DNA from: Cranoglanis bouderius
Taxonomy: Eukaryota > Chordata > Actinopteri > Siluriformes > Cranoglanididae
Reading direction: 5' to 3'
NCBI GenBank assembly: GCA_023630585.1
Contig: CM042546.1
Span: forward strand, 15,705,310 to 15,769,309
DNA length: 64,000 nt
In this document: piece by piece, positions 11,727 through 23,640 of the stretch
Layout: every line of letters starts with the position of its first letter
Position numbering within the stretch: position 1 is the stretch's first letter
The notes under the pieces: generated by a model
Seen by the model: the letters and a program-made list of their open reading frames with translations, nothing else
What the model was told of the DNA's origin: nothing
Database searches by the model: none
Made by a program: the position numbers and the translations under genes

Positions 11727-11861
11727 CTTCCAGGCGATGCGATTGCCCTTGGTGTCGTGCTCCAGCGCAATGGGGAAATCTCCACGTTCGTAGAACTTCC
11801 GAAAAGACGTGGGTCCCACTGGACGCTCTTTGAAAGCGCCGGCTGCAGGAGGACCTACCAC
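11727..11861 (-). CDS. pacrg: PACRG second coding exon (internal, 45 codons)
   Basis: PACRG is a ciliary protein that, with CFAP20, forms the inner junction between the A and B tubules of doublet microtubules; it also partners MEIG1 in sperm. Read on the minus strand, the exon encodes a peptide beginning VVGPPAAGAFKERP and containing FRKFYERGDFPIALEHD and ending GNRIAWK. This matches the conserved block in vertebrate PACRG (GPPAAGAFKERP, FRKFYERGDFPIALEHD, IAWK). The acceptor is a pyrimidine-rich tract ending GGTTAG just before the first GTG codon. The donor is AAG followed by GTACTG, a weaker form than GTRAGT. The 135-nt exon has no stops and joins the upstream exon in phase 0. The open frame continues into the intron as non-homologous sequence, so the exon boundary rests on splice sites and homology. 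I recognise the family with high confidence. Position within the fish protein is about residues 27-71. Confidence 0.93.
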
Positions 11862-12366
11862 CTAACCAGAAAGAGAGAGGTACAATTAATTCCCCACATT
11901 CTGGATTATTAATAATAATAATAATAATTGCCTTTGAAAATAGAATTGCCTTTGGAGAAAAAAAAATAGAAGTAAACAGACCAAGCAGTGTCCAATCATA
12001 GTACAAATTATGCTATGGGATAAATTACAGAAATGTAGGTTTTGTGTAGTTTAAACAAAACAGTAAGCGCAGAAGAGGATGCCAAACACAGTGGTTTTAT
12101 AATAGTAACACAGAGTTACTGATGGGTAGTAAAATATATTTTTGGCCATCACTGCCTATAATACAGTATGCAATATGGCATATACAATGCTTGAGTGGAA
12201 GTAAGTTTGTGTTTCACGGTTTTGGCACTGAGACTCGGGCTCCATCACAGGAATGGAGATGGATGTGTTACACTTAACCCAGTACACTGTAGAGCTGCAG
12301 GGCACAATTCTTCCTGACTACCTGTGTAGGAGCTCCAGAGGCAATATCCACAGTCATTACTGAATG

Positions 12367-12587
12367 TGATCCTATCACTGCTGAAGGAGTCTACTCAGTC
12401 TGTCAGAACACACACTCACACACATGCACGCACATACACTCGTAGACAGTGTGCTCCACGCCGACAGACTCTAGTAGCCCAGGGCAATGCTGCGAGCTCT
12501 GCTATTGTAGTTTTGCTGGTGCGGGATACGTTATACATAAACACACACCCACGCACACACACACACACACACACGCACACACACACT
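12367..12587. repeat. Impure CA-rich tracts
   Basis: CA repeats with CG interruptions, mainly at 12408-12440 and 12541-12586. Confidence 0.9.
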
Positions 12588-12589
12588 AC

Positions 12590-13300
12590 TATCAGTACTG
12601 TTTCCCAACCAAGAGTAAGGACTGGATCTCACGATCATGGGCAGGATCTTTGCACTCTGAGTGACCAGTAACGACGAGACGTTTTTTATCTTCTGGAAAA
12701 ACATCCTTTAAATTTAGTCAGTATTTCGTCATGTCATGTTTACTCATTTTAATCAATGTCACTCTTTACTAAAACGGCATCGAATGTTAGTCAACGGCAT
12801 TTTAGTTGACGAGAAAACTATTAAATCAAGCAAAAATGAAACCAAATATTCACACATTTTATATATTAACTTTAACATGTATCAACAAAAACGTGAAAAA
12901 AATAGATCTCCTGAAGTAATAACATTACAATGAGTTCACTACTATAATACAATATTGTGAATTCTTTATGCTTTATTGTCCGTGAAAGAGCATATTCACA
13001 ATGTTACCCACCATTCTACCTAGAGCCTTACTTAAGTTAAAGTTCACTTGTGCACTCGCGTGATTTTGTGCAGAAGCAAGTTGTAATATTAGGTTTATGT
13101 TGCGTGTAAATGTCTGATTAATCTAATATGTGTACAGGATGTGTTTGGGTGAGTTAATTAACCCGGTAGTAAAGCGCTTCAGTTTACCGCTGTTCATTCA
13201 CTGTTCAGCTTCAGCTCATGCGGCTTAAGCGGCTCAATCCTCGACATTACTGACTATGACTGGATTATTTAAAACACTAGAACTATTCTTTCGAGATTTT
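12590..13300. other. No recognised feature
   Basis: AT-rich intron sequence without a clear repeat or coding signal. Confidence 0.5.
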
Positions 13301-13304
13301 TCTT

Positions 13305-13860
13305 CTTTCACAAAACATTGACACTGGAGACTCCTTCCATCAATCCATTTTCCATACCACGTATCCTACACAGGGTCATGGGCGAGCCTGGAGCCTATCC
13401 CAGGTAACTAGGGGCACGCTCACACACCCATTCACACACTACGGACAATTTGGAAATGCCAATCAGCCTACAACGCATGTCTTTGGACTGGGGGAGGAAA
13501 TCGGAAGTACCTGGAGGAAACCCCCTAAGCATGGGGAGAACATGCAAACTCCACGCACACAGGGCGGAGGCAGGAATCGAACCCCCGACCCCAGGGGTGC
13601 GAGGCAAACAAAAACTTCATATATCATATCAAAGATTATACAGTTTATATATTTTTAGGCTTAGGTTACGCAGAGCATCCACCATTGAAATGAATAGAAA
13701 CAATAACATTAGCATGAGTGATTTGTCATGTGAGTAGCCTGTGAGTAGCCGAACTACTGAACTATTGTCAGAGCTGCCGTTCTTGAAAATTAATCAACGC
13801 CATCTGACCAATCAGTTTCAAGAATTCAACAGGGCTGAGGTATAAATTGTCATAACAAGC
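13305..13860 (-). mobile_element. Dispersed family X, copy 1, interrupted by a SINE
   Basis: The left part carries GACACTGGAGACTCCTTCCAT. The right part carries the mirror image of GATTGGTCAGAAGGTGTTGATT and CAGCTCTGACAATAGTTC. These are two hallmarks of a family also seen at 16590, 18505, 22030, 34690 and 62240. The SINE at 13341-13609 separates the parts. X has no visible protein and resembles a non-autonomous DNA transposon. Its ends are approximate. Confidence 0.65.
13341..13609 (-). mobile_element. tRNA-derived SINE family S1
   Basis: On the minus strand the head carries box B (GGTTCGATTCC-like), then TGTTCTCCCCATGCTTAG, then a fish-wide SINE body with CCAGTCCAAAGACATGCG, TAGGCTCCAGGCTCGCCC and a tail GGATACGTGGTATGGAAAAT. 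Other copies are at 51027, 54204 and 62517. Confidence 0.8.
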
Positions 13861-14159
13861 TCATTAAACTGAATCTGATCATTCAGACGTCTCTTTCTTG
13901 GTTTTCAAGAAGCTCTCACTCTCTCTCTGGGAGTGAGATCCAGTGATGGATGCTTACTGATGCCAGCTCAGGTGGTCTGCATTTCCATTTGTAACCTCAT
14001 TTAGGGTTTCCTTCCAAACCGACCCTCTTTCTATCATTCTATCTCTCCATCACTCCTGCTTTAAAATTCATTTCATGCCTGCCGCTATAGTGGATGAGCT
14101 GCGGGACGCATTACCTGTTTGTTGAAGCAGTGGCAGACTGGAGCAGAGCTTACCCTCTC

Positions 14160-14250
14160 TCTCGCTCTCTCTCTCTCGCCATCACTGCCTTCCTTCCTTC
14201 ATCTTCTTCCTCTCTCTTTCACTCTCTTTCCATCCCTGCCTATTTTTTTA
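14160..14250. repeat. CT-rich low-complexity tract
   Basis: Impure CT and CTTC runs. The two plus-strand open frames here are Ser/Leu/Phe low-complexity artefacts. Confidence 0.8.
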
Positions 14251-14327
14251 ACCTCTCTATCTCACCGTCTAACTCCATATTCCTCTTATATTTTCAGCTG
14301 AGTGATTATCAAAATCTTTAGCCACCG

Positions 14328-14330
<3 letters not shown>

Positions 14331-14362
<32 letters not shown>

Positions 14363-14475
14363 TGTTGGTGACTCACCCCGGTTATCGGCTCAGGCTGCTC
14401 TGATAAGGTCAGGCTGAGCATCGCCACAAGCAACCCAATTACCTCTCTTTATTCATAGGGCATTCACACACAGAT

Positions 14476-14511
<36 letters not shown>
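14331..14511. repeat. (GT)15 and (CA)17 microsatellites
   Basis: GT run at 14331-14360 and CA run at 14477-14511, in opposite sense about 115 bp apart. Confidence 0.97.
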
Positions 14512-14513
<2 letters not shown>

Positions 14514-14789
14514 CTGAACGGCAGGTTGTTTGCCCTGAGGATTTACTCAGGGCCTACCCGTCAAAACAGAGCGAGCCAAGTGTCAGTATGTGAATTTACA
14601 TATTCTCACACACTACTGCATTAACGCTGCTGCTCGCTCCGTTGTTAAATCCCGATTCTAGTTTAACCAATCATAATAGGGAAAAGTTAGAAAAGAGTCA
14701 AACAAGCATTCCACATTAATCAACAGCTGAGTAAAATACAAAAGCCTTAAATTATGCTTTAAATAAGTCCATCTACCTCCGCTAAACAA

Positions 14790-15260
14790 ACTAGTGTTGT
14801 GTCCCAACCTACATACTTAGGTATTATTCTAGGCCATTATTAAGTACTAACACTAACTGGTTTTCCTACTACAGTTAGTGTTTTCATTTTAAAAACCTCT
14901 CATGTCGCATTCAAACCTACAGAACGGTCTGTTTTGAGTACCCATTTTCTGGAGTTTCTAGATTGGTAAATAGTTTTAGGTCAAAGTTTAGATTTTGAGA
15001 TGTAGCTCATGACAACAATCACGACAACGGCAGAAAGGTTCGAAGAGAAACAGAGCTGGTCAGTGTGCGTGAAATTGCTAAATATTTGACAGTTTGACAC
15101 GGATACGTGACGGGCTGAAATGTTTTGGCTCCGACGTGCCGTCTAGTGGATGGCGCATTTAATCCGCATTTAAAGTGTATGAATAATGGTGCTGCTCGCA
15201 TTGTTGCTGCTTCTGCACACGCACACAAAGTCATGTCTAGAGTATAAACCAGGCTCCATA
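14790..15260. other. Possible decayed MITE; otherwise no feature
   Basis: GTGTCCCAACCTACATACTT at 14799 resembles the terminus of the MITE at 20648. No second terminus was identified, so the call is weak. Confidence 0.3.
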
Positions 15261-15303
15261 TTACACCACCCAGGTGTGGATTATTTTTTGTATAAGAACT
15301 AAA

Positions 15304-15691
15304 ACACACACGCACACACACACACACATACACAAACTTTCTCTCCCTGCATCACCTCTCAGTAACCCAGATGTGCAGATGGTCAGCTGAGGGCAGAACA
15401 GTGAAGAGCAGCATTTTCCTTTTACAGCACTGTTGCAATCAAACCTCTTCAGAACAGTCTGGGGCGTAAATCTTGCTGCTTCTTCATCCACACACACACA
15501 CACACACACACACAGACATCAGGAGGGAAATTATAGACAAAAAGGTCAAATGTGTGAGCTCGTGCAGGGATAATGCTTTAAATTAGGGAGTTGCTCTGGA
15601 TTAGAAACAGAGTGAGCCCACGCTAAATCAAATTCTCCCATTCTCTTTCTGACACCTCATTCTCCTCTACTACCCTTAAAAGTGCCTCTGT

Positions 15692-15736
<45 letters not shown>

Positions 15737-15850
15737 TGTTACAAAGACCAGCAGGGAGTAAGTAAACGTAGACAGGAGAGCTGTGCATGGAGAGAACAGA
15801 CAAACCCTCTGATTTATAAACACTGAGCCAGGCAGTGACACACATACGTA

Positions 15851-15903
<53 letters not shown>
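15304..15903. repeat. Cluster of CA/GT microsatellites
   Basis: CA at 15304-15329 and 15489-15514, GT at 15689-15734 and 15852-15903. All neighbouring open frames are dominated by Val-Cys or Thr-His repeats. Confidence 0.96.
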
Positions 15904-15904
<1 letters not shown>

Positions 15905-16048
15905 TGTGAATGTGTCATCTGTTTCTCACTGAGGTTGTCCTGATTTTCACCCTCCTACTTACCCACTCGAAACTGCCATCATCTTTGCTGCACTGCTGCG
16001 CAAACACATTGACAAAACAGGTGGCACTGTTCTCCTAGCTCTCATTCC

Positions 16049-16052
<4 letters not shown>

Positions 16053-16093
<41 letters not shown>

Positions 16094-16109
16094 GCACACA
16101 CTGAAACAC

Positions 16110-16142
<33 letters not shown>
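16053..16142. repeat. Double (CA)n microsatellite
   Basis: Two CA runs separated by about 15 bp of TGTGCACACACTGAAA-like sequence. Confidence 0.97.
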
Positions 16143-16589
16143 GCCTTACTGCAACATCGCTCTGTTCTACAAATGATTCACACAGAGAGCAAAGCTGCAG
16201 GAGACACTAAGGAAGGAGAGGAACGAGAGAAAAGGAGTGGAAGGTCTGGATCTCGCCCTGCTGCTCGATCTCTCATCTCGTCTATGTTTTTATTTTCTGC
16301 CACCTTGAGTGCTGCAGTTTGCTCCTCGCTCCTTGCATTTTCCTCCAAATGCTCCAGAGCGTATAAAACACAGCGCCTTGCCTCTTCACTAACACAACAT
16401 TCCAGCTATGCTTCACACTCTACGCAGGCTCCCTGTGAAAACTGCCTCCTCCTGGATTGTCTCAGGGACACTCTACCTCTGACTTGATTTTTTTTTTTTT
16501 TTGCCTTGTGTCATTCAAATTCCACCATGCTAGTCACTAGTATGCATTCCTACCATACCAGTTGCCATGGTTTCACTAGAAGCATCTGG

Positions 16590-17165
16590 CTAGTGCAATA
16601 CGGTCACACCTACACCAAAGGTGTTGATTCTTTACTATAACATCAGCTCTGACATTAGGGCTTCATGTAATTCGTTGCTCTACATGTTGCTTTAATTGTT
16701 GTTTGATGTGGTTATTGTGGATATAGCATTATTGGAGGGAGTCTTCAGTGTCGGCACTTTGTAACAGTCAAGTTTAAAGCTTTCCAGCACTGCAAAGTTT
16801 TCAGGATGGAGGACTATCTGGTTTCCTAGTCACAGTGACGAGCTGTTTTTTCATCTTATTAACAGAAAAAGAGGGCAAAAAAAGAGATGCTGGTGAAGGC
16901 ATGGCACGAATAACAGGAACTAACTTGTTTCACATAGGTTCCACAACACTGACTGTAACTATAAATGGTTAAAAAGCATGAAGTGTTGTTCATTTATAAA
17001 TTAAAAATTGTAATCCTTGCCAAATTGCTGTGGTATCAAATGAATAAAAGCCTGACGTTATAGGAACACAATCAACGTTGAGGTCGGGCCACATCATACC
17101 ACCCTGTTGTGGATAATTAATAATAAAACAGCATGGTTTGTTGTTTTATACCTTATGTAACACAT
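16590..17165 (+). mobile_element. Dispersed family X, copy 2
   Basis: Carries GGTGTTGATTCTTTACTATA, GGGAGTCTTCAGTGTCGGCA and CGAGCTGTTTTTTCATCTTA, and a tail near TTGTTGTTTTATACCTTA. It is the fullest copy of the 3' half of X in the window. Boundaries are approximate. Confidence 0.6.
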
Positions 17166-17881
17166 CCTAAAGGGTTCTCTGGTCTATTATCTAGGGGAAT
17201 CCTTAAAGCATAGAGTTTTTTTTCTAGAGCCCTACAGCAAAGGGTTTTCCTTCCACAGAAGGTTCTGGAATTCTAGAGACAACAGTTGGAGATTCAATGC
17301 TACACCCATCCATGGCCCAGAGCCAAGACAACCATGACCATACTCTCTCTCTCTCCTCTCAATCACAGAGACACGAGCCAATCATGGGCTTCTTTGAGAT
17401 CATGTATGTGGAAGAGGGTAGGTAGCAGGAGTTTGTTACACTACACTGTCACGCAGCACGAGAAAAGATGTGGTTGGCTGGCCTCATGTGTCTCGGAGGA
17501 AGCTGGTGTTAGTCTTCACCCTCCCTGGTTGGTAGCTGTTGTGTGATAGGGAAGAGGTGGGTGGAAATTGGCCAAGAGCATACAGTATATGGGTGACAAT
17601 GGGGAGGAAAAGAGAATTCTAGAACCAAAAACCTTCCAAAGAACCCATTAGGAAACTTCTTAAAATATTTTTTTATGAACTTGATCTTTGCTGAGAGGCC
17701 AATCGGAAACAGAACCCAAAATTAGCACTAGGACAAACTGAGAGATGGTCTGATATCTAGAAAAATCCAGAAGGGCAAAGAAGCCAGTCAAGAGCAGGAG
17801 TGTGGCAGAGTCTAGTGCAGTTTATTGTGGCTGTAATAGAGAGAGATAGAGAGGGTCACAACATCCTGAAAGACCTTTGGC

Positions 17882-17921
<40 letters not shown>

Positions 17922-18504
17922 AGTACGGTTATTAAATGAAGCAGAAGTGGACAGATAGAGTGAACTCTATTACGCTACACTCTAGCTACACTCTAGCTAT
18001 ATTTTTAGCAAGGCAGTGGCTGAACTGTTTTCAAAATAATGTCGCTTTTTCAGCACGCCAAAACTGCTTTTCCACATACGAGTTCAACATTATTTTTTAA
18101 TTCAAAGAAATCACAACATGCAAACTATTGTATCCTTCAAGAAGCAAGTTCAAAACTTCTAATCAGAGTAGAAGGTGCATTGGTGCGTCCTTCTCATGAT
18201 GAAAACAAGACTATCAAACAAGCATGGCCAAATCTATCAGCGTTTATGAACGGGAAATATTCACACAGAGATGGCTACACGTTTGAAACTCGTACTTAGC
18301 TGTTGATCTAGAGTTACGTTGGAAGTAGTTTTTCAGTGAATTGATGTGAGGGAGCTAACTAGATATTTCCAGAAACTAACAGAGCCAAGAGTAGTGGCGT
18401 GACCCTTCTCTATCTGTCAAACTCTATTAGTTATGGAATACCATCATTTTATTTTCTGCAATAAAGTAGCTGCACAAGTAGCACAAAGTAGCTTCGGTGG
18501 AGTT
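17166..18504. other. No recognised gene; (GA)n tract at 17883-17919
   Basis: Besides the GA run there is only unique sequence. Open frames of about 86 codons at 17286 and 18039 show no recognisable domain. Confidence 0.55.
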
Positions 18505-18945
18505 AGGTCATTTTTTTTTATACCACACTGCTGCGGAATTCTCGAATCTGATTGGTCAGAAGGTGTTGATCAATCTTCTATAACAGCAGCGCTGATAGTA
18601 GTTCCAACTGTAATTCAAATAACAAATTTATATTCATGCGCTCATTGTAATACGTTATAGTTTCTATAGTAACAGCTCATTCACAGGGGCTTGTGTGGTG
18701 GACGCTCCATATAATCTAAGGCTAATAATAATCAGATTAAATAAACATGTTGTTACTTAGCAATATATAACAATAATAGACGTATAATTGTTGGTATGGG
18801 GAAGTTTTTGGTAAGAAGATATTTATTAATTTTTTTTTTTGGAAGGAGTCTCCAGTGTCAGAGGTTTTAAGCCATGGAAAGTCTTCAGTAACAACTGCTT
18901 TGTGTCACCCCATCTTGTGTTATTCCTTATTTAATTGCTTGTAGT
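18505..18945 (+). mobile_element. Dispersed family X, copy 3
   Basis: Starts near CTGCTGCGGAATTCTCGAAT, continues with CTGATTGGTCAGAAGGTGTT and CAGCAGCGCTGATAGTAGTT, and reaches GGAAGGAGTCTCCAGTGTCA. It is the best preserved 5' half of X. Confidence 0.65.
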
Positions 18946-19130
18946 GTAGCTAGCTAATTTATCAAAAAGGAAGTTTGGCTGTATGGCACTATGGTATAAA
19001 ACCCAACCTAGTTGGAATTCGACCAGTCAAGTTTTGTTCATAACAAATCCATAGCGTGAAAATTTATGATGTAAAACAACCACTGGCTCCCACAACCACT
19101 GCTTTTTATTCCTCACTTCTGCCTGGAGAA

Positions 19131-19164
<34 letters not shown>

Positions 19165-20647
19165 ATGAGGTATGGGTCATGCAAAAACCAGGGAAAACCT
19201 CCATGGTCTGCCCACACATTGTTAGAATATGAACTGAGATTAATTAGAATAATTAACTAGGCTAATTAAGTGCACAGGGCACTGCGGGTTTCTGCATGTA
19301 CAGCACATTGCGTTTTCAAGCGGCAATCGCAGAACTGTGAGCTACTGCGACCGATTTGACCTCGGAGGGGTTTTTCTTAGTTGGAAGAAGGAAGGAGGGA
19401 TAGAAGAGGACTCCAGTAGCTTCACACACACACCGCACATGTTCATACAGCACTCGGGCTTAAAGGGAATATGAACGACTTGTATGTTAATTTTTAGAAT
19501 TTACAGCTTTAGATGAGCCAAAATGGATTTTATTTCACTGGTTAATTGTTTTCTACATGATAGTCATGCCAATATGATTTAACCCTTGCTTCATCTCTAC
19601 TACAAAGAGAGCGATGCAGCGGTGCTTTAGTCCTTTGGTTTGTCCAGCACTCTCACCTCCTCATCTGTATATGCTCAAACAGATCAGTGTTCTGGTCTTT
19701 TCATACAAGTGCTGAAAATTTTTTACCTACAGAGGATTATTATTTTATTGTTCTCTGGTTTTGATGAAATCCTTAATTTCTAAACACAATCCCTCTTTGT
19801 GACCTTATGCCAAAAGGCCAGGTCAGCTTTGTGGCAGGTACGCTTTTATTGATTATTGGGGACACAGAATGACAATAGCCACTTCTGTGTGTATTGATGT
19901 GAGGAAACGTGTGTGTGTGTGTGTGTGTAAGGGCTATTGATCTGCTTTCTGCCATTTCTGTCCTCATGTTGTGCGTCACAAGTCTACCTTTCCTTGATCT
20001 GCAAGGTGTGAAATCCTTCTGATGCAAAGTACAGAACATTCACAAAGTCACCAGAAGATACACTGACGCTCACTTGAGTAAAAATTCCCTGCATCCTTTC
20101 ACGTACTATTGCTGCTGAAAGCATAGCCAAGAAGTTAAAATTTCACGAACTAAATGGCTTCTTAAACCGCCTGTGCCTTCTTTTCTCAGGAAATATCAAT
20201 ATCACATTGATATTTTCCCATTCGACCCAACTGATTGGGAGCAGTTTTATCTTTAGAATGGCTTCAGTGTTGCATATTGATCGTTGTTGTGTCCGCCTCT
20301 CTCTAACAACTATTGACAAAGCCATCCAATCATACTTTCCTAAGCTGGCTGTCTGGAAAGAGCAACAATCCAATCCCGATCTGTGCTCAGACACTGTGTA
20401 GAGGAGTTATCTGGAGCAATGCTGTCTCTCCTGCCAATCACAGTGATCAATCAAAGCGGCTGAAAGAATCACAAAACCGTTCATTCAAGGCTTTAATCGG
20501 TGCGTCCTTGTGGGTAATTAACAGATATTGATTGAGAGCTGTGCATTATCAGTAGCCATGATTGTAATTCAAGATCATTGGGGGGGATTTTAAATTTCTA
20601 AATAAGGCCTAAATATCCTATGCTAAAATCTAGAGTGCTTCTCATCC
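18946..20647. other. No recognised gene; (CA)15 at 19132-19162
   Basis: Unique sequence with one CA run at 19132-19162 and a short GT run at 19908-19929. Confidence 0.55.
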
Positions 20648-21138
20648 CTGCGTCCCAATTGGCATACTTATACTATGTACTAAAAGTATGTACTATTTTT
20701 GTGTGAAGAAAAAGTATATACTAAGTACTGGGACATACTAACACGTCGTGTAACGGAAGAGAACTTTGTTGCCTAGTTACGCACACTGTCACCGTAAAGC
20801 AACTGCTCGTTGCATTTCAGCTTTTCTTCAATCATTATTTAGTATATAATTTATACTATATAGTTTGTTTATCATTCCCTTGATTTATTTGTCCACATCA
20901 AATGCGTCCTTGAATTTGGCGAAGCAAATGGTCACAAAGCTCCTCCTCCCTCGTGCAAAGAGTTGTGGATAATATTAGCTGAAAAAGTGTCCACGGATCC
21001 ACACTTCGAAAATCTACCGGAAATAGTAGACCATCCAGGTACCTTTGGGATCCTCATTTCAACATACTACAATTTGGGACACACTAATTCTCATCTCGGA
21101 TACTATTTAGTATGGATAGAATGCCAATTGGGACCCAG
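20648..21138. mobile_element. MITE with CTGCGTCCCAATT termini (W1)
   Basis: The left end is CTGCGTCCCAATTGGCAT. The right end is its near-perfect inverse ATGCCAATTGGGACCCAG, about 490 bp apart. Subterminal TACTATGTACT/TAGTATGG words are also inverted. There is no coding content. This layout fits hAT-type MITEs, but no target duplication was evident, so the superfamily is open. Confidence 0.7.
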
Positions 21139-21486
21139 GGTGCGACACTTTGATTCCTTTCCTTCTTCGCTTCTTATCTACTCCCTCTTAGGAAGCAAGG
21201 AAAGGAATCAAGAACAAACATATTTACAAAACGAAATGTTCATGCTCACTGAAGTATTATTCTAAAGCGACTTTAGTGAATTCACTTATTGATGACATGG
21301 TTCCCAGCTGTATTTACTGTATAATGGATCTGCTTATATATTAACCATGATTACACACTAAATTATCCTTATTTTAAAACAATATCAGACATGTACATGA
21401 CATGCTTAATACAGTTCTTTGACCACCAATGCACTTGAGTAGTATAGTGGGATTGAATTGTCTGTTTGTTGTGAGAGCAGACCACC

Positions 21487-21951
21487 ATGGACCACACACC
21501 CAAACGACCACATGCTCCTTCGCCAAGCAAGTTCGCTACAAGTGATGAGCTCAGTGATGAAGCATGGCTGGCAGTGGATAATCACTGCAGTCGCTTCCTC
21601 GCTCTGCTTCACACCACAAGGATAAAAGGACGGAGTGTGCAGAGAGAGGTGAGTAGTTGCTGGCATCCTACTGACATGGTGCTTCTCCTCTGTATTTCTT
21701 CCACAGAGACAGATGACGACCCAGTCACTCTGCCGACTATACGGACCGAGGATTATGCCACTTGCGCCACTCCCAAAAGCACCAGATGGCCAGGTTCACC
21801 CCACTACCATACCGACCTCGTTGCTGCCTGCCGGAACTGTTCTAGCCACTCAACCAGACCCAAAGCTACCACCAGCCCTCCGTTCTCCACTCCCTTCCCC
21901 TGCCTCAGTATGTCTGCATTCTGCGCTGTCAATACATCAGGAAGTCCATAA
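21487..21951 (+). CDS. Hypothetical open frame with plausible splice sites
   Basis: Unrecognised. The frame is open for 154 codons from an ATG in a good context (ACCACCATGG). A GTGAGT donor occurs at 21649 and a TTCTTCCACAG acceptor ends at 21706. Removing those 58 bases leaves 54 codons (starting MDHTPKRPHAPSPSK) joined in phase 0 to a second open stretch that runs on to about 22015, starting RQMTTQSLCRLYGPR and then Pro/Leu-rich. A 58-bp intron is short even for fish, and the unspliced frame is also open, so either reading could hold. No domain is evident. It lies antisense in PACRG intron 1, just left of a family X copy, and may be transposon-derived or a chance frame. Confidence 0.25.
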   Translation: MDHTPKRPHAPSPSKFATSDELSDEAWLAVDNHCSRFLALLHTTRIKGRSVQREVSSCWHPTDMVLLLCISSTETDDDPVTLPTIRTEDYATCATPKSTRWPGSPHYHTDLVAACRNCSSHSTRPKATTSPPFSTPFPCLSMSAFCAVNTSGSP

Positions 21952-22029
21952 ATGGCAACCAAATACCATCACTTTACTGGGAAATTGTGTAAAAAGTTTA
22001 GACACAATAGATTAAACATATAATTTGCA

Positions 22030-23640
22030 CTTAAAACATACAAAGCGCTGACACTGGAGACTCCTTCCATAAAAGTTAAATAAATGTCTCCATACAGAAA
22101 ACTTCACCATATCAACAGTTAGACATTTTTCTTTGTTAAATAACAACAATTTTTTTTAATCCATTCATTATTAGTCTTAGATTATGTGGAGTGTTCATAT
22201 GACATACACTCATACAACATATGTGGAGTGTTCACACAAAAACATATACAGTTGCAATCAGAATTATTCAACCCCCATTGCAAATCATGTTTATTGTCAA
22301 AATTTACAGACTTTCAGCTGTTCGCAATGAACAAATCAAACAAAAGCAATTGAAATAGTTCAACACAACGAATGCTTCAAGTGGTTTCCCCAAATTCAAC
22401 TAAAAAAAAGCAACTTATAATGACTGGCTAGGGGCAGAAAATACATGAAATACCTGGACGGGGCAGAAAAAGGAAGCTATCAATGGCTGCAACCAGATTT
22501 CTGAGAAGGCAGGTTGTGAAAATTGCTCGAGTGACTGCAAAAGACCTGCAACAAAACTTGGTGGCAACAGGCACTGAGGTTTCAGTGAGCACAGTATGGC
22601 ACATACTAAACGCAGAAGGTTTCCATGCCAGAACTCCAAGACGTACACCACTACTGACCCAAAAGCACAAGAAAAGTCGGCTCAAAATCATATAAATAAG
22701 CCACAGAAATTTTGGGATTCTGATCTGTGGAGCGTTGAAACAAAACTAGAACTTTTCGGCACAATGGATCAGCGGTATGTCTGGAGAAAGTAGAATGAAG
22801 AAAGAACACTCCATCCACAGTCAAGCATGATGGTGGCTCGGTGATGCTCTGGGGCTGCTTTGCATCCTCTGGCACTGAAAACCTGCAGCATGTGGAAGGC
22901 AAGATGAAATCATTGAAGTATCAGGAAATCCTAGGAGAAAACATCATGCCATCTGTGAAAAAGCTGAAGCTTGGGCATCACTAGACCTTCCAACAGGACA
23001 ATGATCCCAAGCATACCTCAAATTCCACCAAAGCTTGGTTGCAGAAGAAGTCCTGGAAGATTCTACAGGGCCATCACAGTCACCTGACTTGAACCCCATA
23101 GAAAATCTCTGTTGGGATTTGAAGGCGGCGGTTGCAGCACGCAAACCCAAGAATATTACTGAACTGGAGGCCATTGCTCATGAGGAATGGGCTAAGATTC
23201 CTCAGAAATGCTGCCAGCTGGTGTCTGGCTATGCATCTCATTTGCAGCAGGTCATAACAGCAAAAGGGTGCTCTACTAAGTACTAAAGATGCTTGCCATG
23301 AAGGGGTTGAATAATTTTAAAACTGGAGAAGTATTATAAGTTGCACTTTCAGTTGAATTTGGGGAAACCATTCGTTGTGTTGAACTATTTCAATTGCTTT
23401 TGTTTGATTTGTTCATTGCAAACAGCTGAAAGACTGTACATGATTTGCAATGGGGGTTGAATAATTTTGTAGCTGTAACTGTAGCTGGTACTATAGAAGC
23501 AATAGTAAGCACATTAATAAAAACCTGTGAATTGAATTACAACTGGCACTACGGTCAGAGAAAATGAATCAACACCATCTGAATCAATCAGATTCAAGAA
23601 GTCAACTGTGCTGTGATACAAGCAGACTTATCGGGTAAAG
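22030..23640 (-). mobile_element. Dispersed family X, copy 4, split by a Tc1 element
   Basis: The left part (22030-22248) has GCGCTGACACTGGAGACTCC. The right part (23482-23640) has ATGAATCAACACCATCTGAA and TCAGATTCAAGAAGTCAACT, the X 5' end in minus orientation. The parts flank the Tc1 copy at 22249-23481. Confidence 0.65.
22249..23481 (+). mobile_element. Tc1-like element, complete ends, dead transposase
   Basis: Inverted terminal repeats of roughly 180 bp (both carrying TTATTCAACCCCCATTGCA), flanked by TA on both sides (22247-22248 and 23482-23483), define a 1,233-bp copy. Inside, on the plus strand, are HTH-type sequence (TAKDLQQNLVATGTEVS, VSTVWHILNAEGFHART), the mid region KHDGGSVMLWGCFA-like, and QQDNDPKHTS and SPDLNPIENLCWDLK with the second Asp and the Glu. 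The C-terminus is ITAKGCSTKY. Stops (after VWRK, and in LGHH-stop-TF) and frame changes break it. Confidence 0.88.

Noticed and set aside
11557..12006. 149-codon minus-strand frame overlapping the PACRG exon
   Set aside because: It is a shadow of the PACRG exon in another frame; only the frame with KERP...FRKFYERGD is homologous.
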